Notes: generated by a model not told the origin, from the sequence alone. Positions 46,793 through 58,291 are shown, counted from the stretch's first letter. The stretch: DNA of 64,000 nucleotides from Cryptomeria japonica (GCF_030272615.1 NC_081410.1:117311140-117375139); one strand, 5' to 3'. A program made the numbers and translations.

Positions 46793-46795
46793 GTT
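45550..46795. repeat. 1.2-kb AT-rich microsatellite (TATG/TACA, TA and AC runs)
   Basis: Almost only TA, TATG and TACA words, with a TA run near 46460-46522 and an AC run at 46745-46778. A 158-bp higher-order unit starts at 45571 and again at 45729. It contains no stop-codon words over long stretches, which creates meaningless ORFs of up to 413 residues on both strands. Confidence 0.95.
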
Positions 46796-48589
46796 GATTT
46801 GAATATAATTATAACATATTAATATATAATATCCATAGCATTCATGTTGGTATCAATGTATTTAAAATTATAAATAAATAAGTAAATTAAATATATTAAT
46901 AATTATATATTTTTTATAAAATATATACACTATTAAATATTAATATTTTAATTTTTTTTTTAAATCTTGGTGTGGGCGGAATTCACATAAAATTTTACAA
47001 CCATCAAGTTTCCCATCCCTAGAAAGAAGTCATGGAAACCCAAATCAGGTGTTTTGTCTACCCCTTTTGTGGTTTTTTTTGCTCTCCATGAACAAATCAC
47101 CTCGCTCGCATCAAGGAAGGGAGCTAATCTAAGTTGTTGATTGACTAACTAGGGGGAATGAGTACATGTAGACGACGACATTGGAGAGCTATGTGAACTA
47201 GACCTCTTGGACTTGATCATTACTTATTTCCAAGAGTCTCGCCCCCTTGTCAAATTCATAAATTTTATATGCCCATCTATAAATGCATTGTAATATATAG
47301 ATGCCTTTAAAATATACAACTATTTTGTTTTATCTTCTTGTGGGATTTTTAGTGCATGTATTTCACATTTTGCCTTGAAAACTACTAGTTAAGATTTTTT
47401 GCTCCATTCACTCTTTGCAAACATAAAATAATGAGATTTTCAAATATTTTAAAAACATGATTTACAGAGGAAAACTATTGATTCATCGTAGTATCAAAGA
47501 AAAATGTGGAAAATTCATAATGGGTTTTCTTGGGTTCATCATAGACGAAGCCGCAATGCTTTTCGAGGATCTATACGAGATCCCCCTTGCAAATTGAGCT
47601 TGAATCCATATTTGGGCTAGATCGGACCCAAATTTGTAGGTTGAAGGGGGCAAATCAGTAACATTGTTTTTGACCTTAGCATGGGTGGTACAAACTTTTT
47701 ACTCTCATCAAGCAACCATTTGATTTGTTTGGTGGGGAGGAGGGAGAAGCTTTTTCTTTTCTTTGTGAATGTATACAACATAAAATCAACCATCCATGAC
47801 AAATCTATATTTCTGAGAGAGCATGTCTCTACCATAAGCATGGATGGTCAGTTATGATGCCAAAAACATCCAATGAAGCAATATCACATGTAATCTCATC
47901 AATGTAGCAAGTGGTGATCCTTAACTTGAATGTGCATTGCTTGGCGTGTTTTTCCTTAGCTTTTTAATTTATATAACCAAAGGATTATGAGTGGTGGTTA
48001 GGATGAGTGTTGAGCTTTAGTTCTTCAACAAACTCTTCAAAGATTAGTTTCTTTTGATAGTTAGGGCTTGTAGTGCATGTATTTTCATATTTTTGACTTG
48101 CATATTAAAGATAAAAAACCACCGTTCACTTCTTCAAGTGTTGTATGGTCAATAATATGCATAGAAGTGTTAGTGGCTACTTGCTCTTCTTTGTGGGACA
48201 ATGTTACATTTTTGGCTTTTACGTTCACATTATTGGCTTCATTTTTTAGCCTTCATGGCAGCCTCGTCATAGAGCAGAGATTATTGTCCTACTGTTCACA
48301 TCTCATGCCCCATTCATTACCCATCAATTATAATTAATTCAAGAAATCTTAATGGGTTGTCCTACTCAAATATGCCCTTGGTGGTTATATTCACCTCTCC
48401 TAGGCTTCAATAAAAAACAGACTTGAAAAAATCCAAAATGGCCAAGTCCTTAGTCTTGTTGGCAAAAATTCATGGTTTTGAAGCCTATTTCGGGTCCTAA
48501 TGAGGTTTCAAAAGCTCCTTAAGTATCGATGAAGTTATCCTTCAGTTTTGGCTTTTTTTGGTAGAAAATTCTCATGGTTGTGAAATCTT
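46796..48589. other. AT-rich region without recognised genes
   Basis: No domain could be read on either strand. A minus frame at 47841-47617 and a plus frame at 48077-48337 are open for 70-86 codons but have no family features. Probably decayed transposon or intergenic DNA. Confidence 0.35.
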
Positions 48590-49030
48590 GGTTGGTGCTC
48601 GATAGGGTTCTCAAAACTTTACTAAACTCTGACAAAGTCATCTTTCTTTTGAAAATGCGTGTTGTCTTTCGGTTTTCTTCATTGGTTTCAAAATCGCCAT
48701 TGGGTTTTGACATGGATGTGACAAGCTTATCGCTCCTTGACAAGGTTCTCGAAACCTTCCTATGTCCTGACAAGCTCTTCATTCCAAAGTTTTATAAAGT
48801 CTTTTTCTTTTGAGTCGGAAAAGTCTCGAGGTTTCGAAACACGAGTCAGATCTCGACAAGGTTCTCACAACTTTGAAGAAGTACTAGCCCTTTGAAGGGA
48901 GAAGTTTCAAAAACTCCAGATTTGGTCTTCAACTATGAAAAGGGGTTTGGAAACTATTGTTGGAGTCCAATAGGGTTCTCGAAACCAATGTAGGTGCTGA
49001 CCAACTATTGTTGGAGTCCAATAGGGTTCT
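48590..49030. repeat. Degenerate repeats around GGTTCTCGAAAC
   Basis: GATAGGGTTCTCAAAACTTT (about 48602), GACAAGGTTCTCGAAACCTT (48738), GACAAGGTTCTCACAACTTT (48858), AATAGGGTTCTCGAAACC (48970) and AATAGGGTTCTCGACATT (49021) recur at roughly 50-135-bp spacing. The last two share about 30 bp exactly (AACTATTGTTGGAGTCCAAT and the following bases), and the final one touches the duplication breakpoint. Confidence 0.65.
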
Positions 49031-49474
49031 CGACATTATATTATAATAATTGTAGTAAAATTATTAAATTGTTTTTTGTTTTTGTTTTTAATGGGCCGAA
49101 ACCGAATCACTTTTGATTGGATCTATAAACCAAAAAGACTATATTTTTGTTCGGCAATAACACCCTTATATCTCCTTGTGTCATCCTATCTTCAACGCCT
49201 AGGTGTCACCTTATCTCTCCATTGCCTGTGCGTGAGACATATGGGTCTCGAGTAAAGTTGAACTGAAGACCTCCCATGTAGAAGACTCGCAGCTAACCAC
49301 TGTGTTGTGGGGTCACCCCTGTAAAATTATTAAATTATTAGAAAATATTTTTTTATTTTTTTAGCAAGAGATTTTTTTTGAGACATGTAATATAGCACTC
49401 CATAACATTTTGTTTATTTATTTTACCTATAGTAATTACAATTATCATGGTAATTTTATTAAAATAAAATAATA

Positions 49475-49511
49475 CTAGCAATTGCACCTTGGTGTACAAT
49501 AGGTACACCAA
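49475..49511 (-). other. Helitron 3' terminus: hairpin plus CTAG
   Basis: Stem TTGGTGTAC (49489-49497) pairs with GTACACCAA (49503-49511) around a 5-base loop. On the minus strand, 10 bases then separate the hairpin from the terminal CTAG. This is the standard Helitron termination signal. Confidence 0.85.
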
Positions 49512-49754
49512 ATAGATGTGGAATGATTATTAAAAGAAAATTGATCTATTTTTCATACATTTGTGCAACACATGAGATCAATTAGTAAACCATTTAGTAA
49601 ATGATATTGTTTATTCAACAAAGGTCTCAACATTTGGAGATTTTATAGATTCAAATCAACTATTTATTCACCTTAATGGACAAATATAATCAAACAAAAC
49701 CTTTAAATTGGGAAGATAATCAAGCTCAATTACCAATAGGCTTATGTTTTGTTT

Positions 49755-50040
49755 GTAATAAGGAGAGAAGGAGAGAGGGAGATATAGGGGTATAAAAAGA
49801 GAGATAGAGGAGGAAGAGTGAGAGAAAGGTAAATGAGTAAGGAGATAGAGTTAGGAGATAAAGATAGAGAGGAAGATAGAGATCAAGATGGATATGGATA
49901 TGAAGAAGAATAGGGATATCTAGATGAGAGGGAGAGATAAAGAGAGAGGAGAGAGGAATCGATAGAGATAGAAGAGATAAATATATAGAGAGGCAGAGAG
50001 AGAATGTGTGATGGATAGAAAGATAAAGGTAGAGGTAAAA
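49755..50040. repeat. Purine-rich (GA) low-complexity tract 1
   Basis: GAGAGAAGGAGAGAGGGAGA-type sequence with occasional TA steps, nearly all purine on the plus strand. Inside the Helitron, outside the large repeats. Confidence 0.85.
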
Positions 50041-50638
50041 GATGATATACAAAAGTAGAATTATTTAAACCATATTTGTTATTACATGTTATATAAAAGT
50101 ATACATTACTAAATATAAATATTATATAAATTATATATTTCATTGATAATATTAATTAAATATAAGCAAAATATATAGTTAAAGATGATATATAATAATA
50201 ATATAATTTATTTAAAATTCATATATGTAGTATATATGCTATGGAGTGCATCTTTAGTAGATATGAATAATTGTCACCAGAGTTTCTCAAATTTAACATA
50301 ATTCTATTTTTCATTTAACTTTAAATTTCTTAGAAATTTGATATATATGTACTTATTCATTTCAAATTAGGGTAGGATTACAATATGATCTATCTCTTTT
50401 CTATCCTTCCACCCTAAAATATCCCATAATCATAATACATGTCAGAGCTTATTCATTGACTATTTTGTGCACTTTTATATTGGATTATGTTATGTTTTTA
50501 TCATTCATTTTTTCTTAACATATCTATTTTTGATATATGTAAACTTTTCATGTGATGGATATGAGTGTCTTCTTTCTAGAGATTTTACTTTGAACCATGC
50601 ATTATCTCTCTCATCCTTCATTGAGATGATTAATGTAT

Positions 50639-53000
50639 ACCTTCATATGTTAGATATGCCTAAATATGAATTTTGTCTATACCTTCCATGATGTTCTTAT
50701 AATTTATAAAAATGATTAGCATGCCTTAAGAAAGGATCTATCATGTAATTCATTTTATGACATGACTATGTTTCATAGTGACACATCATGTATTTGTCAT
50801 CATAATCCTATTTCCACATATTCATTTACTTTGAATGCATTTCATTTATCTCTACATGATGATGAGCGTTATTATATATTATTACATTTGTATTACATAA
50901 AAAATATTTTACATATTATATTATATTTATATTTAATAATTTCTAATCATGTGTAAATTCTCTTAAGTCAATATTTGAATTTTTCTCCCTGGAAGAGATA
51001 TAGATAGAGGTAGAGAGGGGGAGAGATATAGGAGTATAGAGAGATGAAGAGATGATGAGATATATATCACTGGAGAGATGGAAGATGAAATATGGAGAGA
51101 TAAAGATAAAGAGGCAAAGAGATGTAGATATATAGGTCTAGGAAGAGGGAGAGGGAGAGATATGGATGGATAGGGAGGCATAACTATATAGAGATAAAGG
51201 TGAGAGATGAAGATAGGGTAAGAGAGGAAGAGGGATACAAATATATAGATAAATAGAGAGAGGTAGAGGAAGAGATAAAGATAGAGAGATATAAAGGAAG
51301 AGAGAGAGGGGGGATAGAGAGATGCAGATGGTGAGATAGAGTTATAAAGAGATGGAGATATAAGGGGATTAGAAAGGTGGAAAGAGATAAAGAGACATAA
51401 AAACATAGAGAATTAAAGATAGAGAAACATAGATGGAGAGAGGGAGAAAGAAATGGGGATAGTTATAGATATATGAGAAGAGAAAGATAGAGAGAGATGA
51501 AAATATATGGGAAGAAAAAGGTAGAGAGATAGAAGGGAGAGAGAAAAGAGGGGGACAAGGTAGATATAAAGAGATAGGTAGGGATAAGGAAACAAATAGA
51601 GAGATAGAGGTAGTGAAAGATATGGATATAAATAGATAGAGAGACAAGTGAGAGGGAGATATAGAGAGATAGATCTATACTAGGATAGATGGAGGGAGAG
51701 ACAGAGTGAATGAGAAAGATAGAGAGAGGATCCAAAACACAAAACACAAAATATTTGTAACTATGATATTTTACATGTTATTCATTATTATACTAATTGG
51801 TAGGATGGGTTTTGTAGAGGAGAAAGTGCCAAGGGAGAATGTTATATGGAAATTGCATGAGACATGTCTTTCTTCATTGGATATGTATGAAGTTTTTAAA
51901 TATTTGTTGTTTTGACTTTGTTACGATTGATCTATTGTATTTTATTTCTCACTTTCTTTTTTCTGTACTTGTTTCTCACCTTTGGGAGTCTTAAATTAAA
52001 CTATGTCATTATTCCTTTATACCCATGCTTTGTTTTAGTTTCACGTACAACCTTATGACTATAAAGAAACATGGACAAAATAAGTTTATGGGCCATGGAG
52101 AGGCCATAAAAACTTCATAATTAAGTGTTGTATGTTCAATAAATAGTTTAATTATTTTTATAGTAATTGCATAAATAATTAATTTATATTTAAAAGTTGA
52201 AATTATTACATTGATCTTCCTTTCATTGGAATGAACAAGTTACTCTTTGCTATCAACCAACATATAATAATTACAAACAATCATAAATTAAATTAATTCT
52301 AATATCTTTCATTTATTATTTTTAATGAACAAGTTTGTTTTATTCAAGTGGTTCTTTCTACAACTACTACCATACAACTCTAATAGTGAACATCCACCAA
52401 AAACTTTTTTCAATCAAATCATTTTCAAATCTTATATTTGTAATAACAACCATAAACTCAAAATCTGCAATTGTAGAAACTTGCATAATAGACATTATAC
52501 CTTGAAATATTTAAAATCTCTCTACAATTGTAATTGTAATTGTTCCAAATTTCAATTTGATCTACGCAAGCAAGGCTTAAACAAAATTATGGACATTTCA
52601 CCTCCCTTAGCCCCAACGACTATTCAATCATAAAACAAAATACCTTATCTTTCTAATTTCCTTTCCAAAATAATAAATGTGATATCTCACTATGTTAAAG
52701 TTATTTAATTTCTTTTACATAAATATAAATCCAACTATACTAAAAATATATATCTAAATTCAATTCTTAATATTTAATATAAATTAACAAATATTTATTT
52801 ATAAAATAAATGTTTGATTTCAACTCTTAAATTCAATCTAAATTACTAAATAGCTATATACACAGTTTATCAAATTCACCTAAACTTAAGATTGAAATGA
52901 ATGCAATAATACTAAAAATAAAATTGGATATTTAGGAAACAAAAATAAAACTAAATTCACCTAAACTTAAGATTTTAAAAATGAATGTATTTATTCTAAA
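50639..53000. repeat. Large direct repeat D1 in the Helitron
   Basis: Matches 53729-56048 with only scattered differences and indels (2362 against 2320 bp). It holds a GA tract (50990-51735), AT-rich sequence and a 102-codon plus frame (52325-52633) with no recognised domain. Edges: ACCTTCATATGTTAGATATG on the left, ATGTATTTATTCTAAA on the right. Confidence 0.93.
50990..51735. repeat. Purine-rich (GA) tract 2, about 745 bp
   Basis: Almost uninterrupted purines broken by TATA steps (GAGAGATATAGATAGAG). On the minus strand it is polypyrimidine and yields long Leu/Ser/Tyr-rich frames that are artefacts. Repeated as tract 3 in D2. Confidence 0.92.
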
Positions 53001-53728
53001 GCGGATCTGCAGAGTGTAAGTGCAGAAGGTGAAGAGGAGCTAAAGCGGATCTGCATTGGCATTGAGTGCTATTACCAGATCATTGTAATACCTGTTGATC
53101 TCTAACCACTTCAACAGTTGGGAAATCCCTTAACAGGGTAGCTTTAACTGACTTACTGTAAATCCTTTAACAAGGTGACTCAAAACCATTGAGTTCTTGA
53201 AATCCTCTAACAAGGTAACCTTTAACAGGGTTTAACCCTTAACCGGGTATTCTAGCCATCCCTTAACCAGGTGATCCCTAACAAGATCGGTTCCTAACAT
53301 AACCTATTGTATCAGTCTTTAACTGGACAAGGCTCCTAACAGAGCAGACTTCTAAAGAGTTCAAAAACAGCTTGTGGGTATTCATCCCCACCGTGGTTTT
53401 TCCCAGTTGGGTTTCCACATGAAAAATCTTTGTGTCATGTGTGGTGTTATTCATGTGATGGTTTAAGTGATTTGTGTCTGAAGGTAAATCATGTTGATCT
53501 AGCTATTTTATATATCTTTTGATGATAGATTACCTGTTCATGCACTAGGGTGAAATGGAAACGAAGTATTAGATTGTATGAGAAGATAAGTGTCAACCGG
53601 TTTATACTTGTCTCAGTTATTCTGGGCTTTGCCGGTTGTACTCTGTTTAAGACCGGAGTTACTGTCTGTCTGCCTATGCACAGTCTCTGTTGACAAACCA
53701 AGTACTATCCGTTCATCATTGAGTTATC
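53001..53728. repeat. Truncated LTR fragment of another copia family
   Basis: Contains AATCCCTTAACAGGGTAGC, CCCTTAACCGGGTATTC, CACCGTGGTTTTTCCCAGTT and GGGTTTCCACATG, which parallel the end half of the copia LTRs in this window (CCCTTAACCGGGT array, ACACCGTGGTTTTCTCCC, GGGTTTCCA). The surrounding sequence differs, so it is a related but distinct family. Probably captured by the Helitron. No PBS or TSD. Confidence 0.65.
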
Positions 53729-56048
53729 ACCTTCATATGTTAGATATGCCTAAATATGAATTTTGTCTATACCTTCAATGATGTTCTTATAATTTATAAA
53801 AATGATTAGCATGCCTTAAGAAAGGATCTATCATGTAATTCATTTTATGACATGACTATGTTTCATAGTTGACACATCATGTATTTGTCATCATAATCCT
53901 ATTTCCACATATTTATTTACTTTGAATGCATTTCATTTATCTCTACATGATGATGAGCGTTATTATATATTATTAAATTTGTATTGCATAAAAAATATAT
54001 TATGTTTATATTTAATAATTTCTAATCATGTGTAAATTCTCTTAAGTCAATATTTAAATGTTTCTCCCTAGAAGAGATATAGATAGAGAGGTAGAGAGGG
54101 GGAGAGATATAAGAGTATAGAGAGATGAAGAGATGATGAGATATATATCGCTGGAGAGATGGAAGATCAAATATGGAGAGATAAAGATAAAGAGGCAAAG
54201 AGATGTAGATATATAGGTCTAGGAAGAGGGAGAGGGAGAGATATGGATGGATAAGGAGGCATAACTATATAGAGATAAAGGTGAGAGATGAAGATAGGGT
54301 AAGAGATGAAGAGGGATACAAATATATAGATAAATAGAGAGAGGTAGAGGAAGAGATAAAGATAGAGAGATATAAAGGAAGAGAGAGAGGGGTGGGTAGA
54401 AAGATGCAGATGGTGAGATAGAGTTATAAAGAGATGGAGATATAAGGGGATTAGAAAGGTGGAAAGAGATAAAGAGACATAAAAACATAGAGAATTAAAG
54501 ATAGAGAAATAGAGATGGAGAGAGGGAGAAAGAAATGGGGATAATTATAGATATATGAGAAGAGAAAAATAGAGAGATAGAAGGGAGAGAGAAAAGAGGG
54601 GGACAAGACAGATATAAAGATATAGGTAGGGATAAGGAAACAAATAGAGAGATAGGGAGATAGAGGTAGTGAAAGATATGGATATAAATAGATAGAGAGA
54701 CAAGTGAGAGGGAGATATAGAGAGATAGATCTATACTAGGATAGATGGAGGGAGAGATGGAGTGAATGAGAAAGATAGAGAGAGGATCCAAAACACAAAA
54801 TATTTGTAACTATGATATTTTACATGTTATTCATTATTATACTAATTGGTAAGATGGGTTTTGTAGAGGAGAAAGTGCCAAGGGAGAATGTTATATGGAA
54901 ATTGCATGAGACATGTCTTTCTTCATTGGATATGTATGAAGTTTTTAAATATTTGTTGTTTTGACTTTGTTACGATTGATCTATTGTATTTTATTTCTCA
55001 CTTTTCTTTTTTTTGTACTTATTTCTCACCTTTGGGAGTCTTAAATTAAACTATGTCATTATTCCTTTATACCCATGCTTTGTTTTAGTTTCACGTACAA
55101 CCTTATGACTACAAAGAAACATGGACAAAATAAGTTTATGGGCCATGGAGAGGCCATAAAAACTTCATAATTAAGTGTTGTATGTTCAATAAATAGTTTA
55201 ATTATTTTTATAGTAATTGCATAAATAATTAATTTATAATTAAAAGTTGAAATTATTACATTGATCTTCCTTTCAGTGGAATGAACAAGTTAGTTTTTGC
55301 TATCAACCAACATATAATAATTACAAACAATCATATATTAAATTAATTCTAATATCTTTCATTTATTATTTTTAATGAACAAGTTTGTTTTATTCAAGTG
55401 GTTCTTTCTACAACTACTACCATACAACTCTAATAGTGAACATCCACCAAAAACTTTTTTCAATCAAATCATTTTCAAATCTTATATTTGTAATAACAAC
55501 CATAAACTCAAAATTTGCAATTGTAGAAACTTGCATAATAGACATTATACCTTGAAATATTTAAAATCTCTCTACAATTGTAATTGTAATTGTTCCAAAT
55601 TTCAATTTGATCTACGCAAGCCAGGCTTAAACAAAATTATGGACATTTCACCTCCCTTAGCCCCAACCATGACTATTCAATCATAAAACAAAATACCTTA
55701 TCTTTCTAATTTCCTTTCCAAAATAATAAATGTGATAACTCACTATATTAAAGTTATTTAATTTATTTTACATAAATATAAATCCAACTATACTAAAAAT
55801 AAATATCTAAATTCAATTCTTAATATTTAATATAAATTAACAAATATTTATTTATAAAATAAATGTCTAATTTCAACTCTTAAATTCAATCTAAATTACT
55901 AAATAGCTATATACATTTATCAAATTCACCTAACTTAAGATTGAAATGAATGCAATAATACTAAAAATAAAATTGGATATTTAGGAAAAAAAATAAAACT
56001 AAATTCACCTAAACTTAAGATTTAAAAAATGAATGTATTTATACTAAA
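53729..56048. repeat. Large direct repeat D2 in the Helitron
   Basis: The second copy of D1, offset 3090 bp. The adjoining 56049-56223 is unique and forms the Helitron 5' end. The 104-codon plus frame at 55375-55686 corresponds to 52325-52633, nearly identical, so it survived only because the repeats are young. Confidence 0.93.
54060..54785. repeat. Purine-rich (GA) tract 3
   Basis: The D2 counterpart of tract 2, lacking a segment of about 40 bp near 54565 relative to D1. Confidence 0.9.
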
Positions 56049-56257
56049 AATAAAATTTGATATTTAATAAACAAAAATAAAACTAAAACAATACACATTA
56101 CCTATCTCGGTCTTTTTCATTTTGCACTATAATTCAAGGCAATGCAAGGTAAACATCGTATATTGCAGGACTGTCATACATTTTTATTTAAAAAAATTCG
56201 GAAGGGTTCTTGATATTTTTTGATAAGACAAATCTGAGCTACGAAAATTCTCAGACC

Positions 56258-56547
56258 ATGGAGAACGGAACGACAGAGTATGTCAACGGGGGCTCTTTGC
56301 CAGCCGGGCAAATTCCTGAAGACGCCAATGAACGTAAGATCGTTTTTTTCATTAGCTAACAGGTCACGGGTTCGATTCTCTCCCTCGTTTCTCCATTTCC
56401 TTTAGATTCATAATCTAAGTTTAGGATTCTTGTTTTTATGTGCAGATTGTCCAGGGCCGGAGGCAGAATCGGCAGGGAAGACAGACGCTTGCGAAGGATG
56501 CCCTAACCAGCAGATATGCGCCACCGCTCCCAAGGGACCTGATCCAG
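56258..56547 (+). CDS. NBP35: NBP35 / NUBP1-type cytosolic Fe-S assembly scaffold, exons 1-2
   Basis: Exon 1 is 56258-56333 ([25 protein letters not shown]), exon 2 is 56446-56547 ([34 protein letters not shown]). The intron of 112 bp has GT/AG borders and the His codon spans the junction. The spacing CX13CX2CX5C is exactly the N-terminal Fe4S4 site of NBP35, the P-loop scaffold of the cytosolic iron-sulfur assembly pathway. The exon 2 donor (GT at 56548) is present; the Walker A exon must lie right of 64000, so intron 2 exceeds 7.4 kb. The Helitron ends 34 bp upstream of the ATG, removing the old promoter. It is an expressed gene with a replaced promoter, or a well-preserved fragment; the sequence alone cannot decide. 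Confidence 0.82.
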
Positions 56548-57414
56548 GTTTGTACAAAATATTATTCCTTAACATTTTTACCATGCGGTCTCATGGAGAA
56601 GGTTAATCCGTATTTTCTTGGCGGGTGCTTCTGAGAAAATTTGGAGGATTTTGCATTTTTGTGATCCCATGCTCTTCCTAAACCTGCTCGAAAAATTCAC
56701 GAATTTATGAAGCTGAATTTAATTCTCCCTAATGTTATAGAATCCGACCAGCTAAAACTCTTATAATCCAGATGATGTCTTTTTGGTTGTATCAGGCATC
56801 TGTGGTATAAGACAATTACATGAAACTTGTCTATAGGAGAGAAAAATATCTGTACTTTTTATTTTCGTGCAGCCTTTATTGAACGCAAAAGATTTTATTA
56901 AAAAAGGACAATATAAGAGAAATTTAAGACCTCAATGTATAATGTTTTGAAACATTCAAAAAGAAATTGTGCCGAGATTTCATAGGATTGATGTTTTCGA
57001 ACACACACTGTGGTCCATCATCTTGATCGGAGTAGTGTTTGGTTCACAAAGTTCAGACTGCAGTTTTGTTTAACAAAGTTTGCACTGCACTATATGGAGT
57101 CATTCAGTGTGAGGATTGACCAAAATTAATGATCTGAAACTTAGATCCTATCGAATTTGTATGGTCTGATATGTCAATATATTTAAATTTTTATGCCGTT
57201 TTTCCCAAAACTTTATTTCAGAACTTATAATATTATTTATAATTTTTTAGAAAGAGAACATGTTTAATAGAGCTTATATTCTATCTGTAATACTAGTATG
57301 CAAAACATGCAAGTAACAAAAGCACAAACTTGCTGTTGTGTTATTAGAAGAGAAAGAAACTGGCCTAGGAACGTGGAACGATAATTCAATGGATGTACTT
57401 CTTTATCTCTTCTC

Positions 57415-57850
57415 AATCAACTTGTTGGGATTAATTCTAAGATTGAAGATGATGATGCTAAAGCAATTTTATTCAGTAGTATGCCTTTAACTTTTGATAA
57501 TGTTACACTCATATTAAACTAACTCAGTCTGAGTTTGAAGCTGTGATTTCTTTCTTTATTGGTGAAGAAAGTCAACTCAAGAAAAATTACTTGATTAATT
57601 CAGAAATTACTTTACTTATTAAAAAGTCAACTCAAGAAAAATTACTTGATTAATTCAGAAATTACTTTACTTATTAAAAAGTCTGCCATTTCAGTAGGGA
57701 AGGATAAAGTTTTTAAATGTTTCTGTTGTCATGAAAGAGGAGATTTCCCGATGAATTGATTCAATGTGCCAAGGATCTCATTGAAGGAAAGTTGAAGACA
57801 GATAAAAGCTGTGGCTGCCACTAAAGGCAAGATTGAAGATTGTGGTTTTG
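57415..57850 (+). pseudogene. Copia gag relic in NBP35 intron 2 (copy B)
   Basis: The counterpart of 33985-34400: INSKIEDDDAKAILFSSMPL, then TFDNV and FKCFCCHERGDFPMN with a stop in place of the last Cys. Contains the 55-bp tandem repeat at 57570-57679. Confidence 0.65.
57570..57679. repeat. Two-copy 55-bp tandem repeat, only in copy B
   Basis: AGTCAACTCAAGAAAAATTA begins both units (57570, 57625). Copy A has one unit near 34139, so the repeat arose after the duplication. The units are identical by eye. Confidence 0.9.
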
Positions 57851-57894
57851 CAGCACACAATCAACACTCGCCCCGCCATGACATGAGGAGGAAT

Positions 57895-58025
57895 ATATAT
57901 GCATCCATGTATGCATCCATGCATGCATGTATGTATATAGTATATAGATATATAGGTAGATACACATACACATATGCATACATATACATGTACATACATA
58001 TATAAATACATATACGGACATATAT
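57895..58025. repeat. ATGCATCC / TACATA microsatellite (copy B)
   Basis: Same as in copy A at 34396-34525, with changed unit numbers (ATGCATGTATGTATATAG). Confidence 0.75.
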
Positions 58026-58291
58026 AAATACAGAAACAACCAATTTTTAAGATCCGTCGATATCGATATAGCTAAATATGACAATTATAGAAATACATGT
58101 ATATCTATTATTTATATATCTAGTGGAATGGAACAAATTTCAAAAATGTTTATTTTGTTATGTTTTTTAATTGTTATAGTTGCAACATTTGAATGTTTTT
58201 CATAAACTCTAAATTAGATATAGAAGATGTGGTGCCCTATCCAAATTTATCAGATATGGCCCAAATATTGTCGTCTTTAAGGATATGTTTG

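Larger units (their letters stand above)
49475..56223 (-). mobile_element. Non-autonomous Helitron, 6.75 kb, with empty site in copy A
   Basis: On the minus strand it begins TCAAAAAATATCAAG (56223) and ends GGTGCAATTGCTAG (49475). CTAG is preceded by 10 bp and a 9-bp-stem hairpin. It lies between A (49474) and T (56224), as Helitrons do. Copy A preserves the uninterrupted site AATAATA|TAAG near 32690. No target duplication is present, as expected. No Rep or helicase motif was recognised, so it would depend on another element. Inside are two 2.3-kb direct repeats, purine tracts and a captured LTR piece. Confidence 0.85.

Noticed and set aside
45571-46822. Overlapping ORFs of up to 413 residues on both strands made of Tyr, Ile, Thr, His, Cys and Met
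   Set aside because: They are by-products of TATG/TACA microsatellite DNA, which lacks stop words in most frames; composition is impossible for a normal protein and they overlap in several frames.
32800-49030. Presence of CRISPR arrays, operons or bacterial-type systems
   Set aside because: The window is clearly plant nuclear DNA; the regular repeats are LTR minisatellites and tandem duplications.
50963-51747. Minus-strand Leu/Ser/Tyr-rich ORFs resembling membrane proteins
   Set aside because: They are translations of the polypyrimidine side of the GA tracts; the same happens at 49726-50143 and 54219-54791.
52325-52633. Conserved 102-104-codon ORF present twice (also 55375-55686)
   Set aside because: Identity between copies follows from the recent D1/D2 duplication, not from selection; low-complexity Asn/Cys/Lys composition and no domain.
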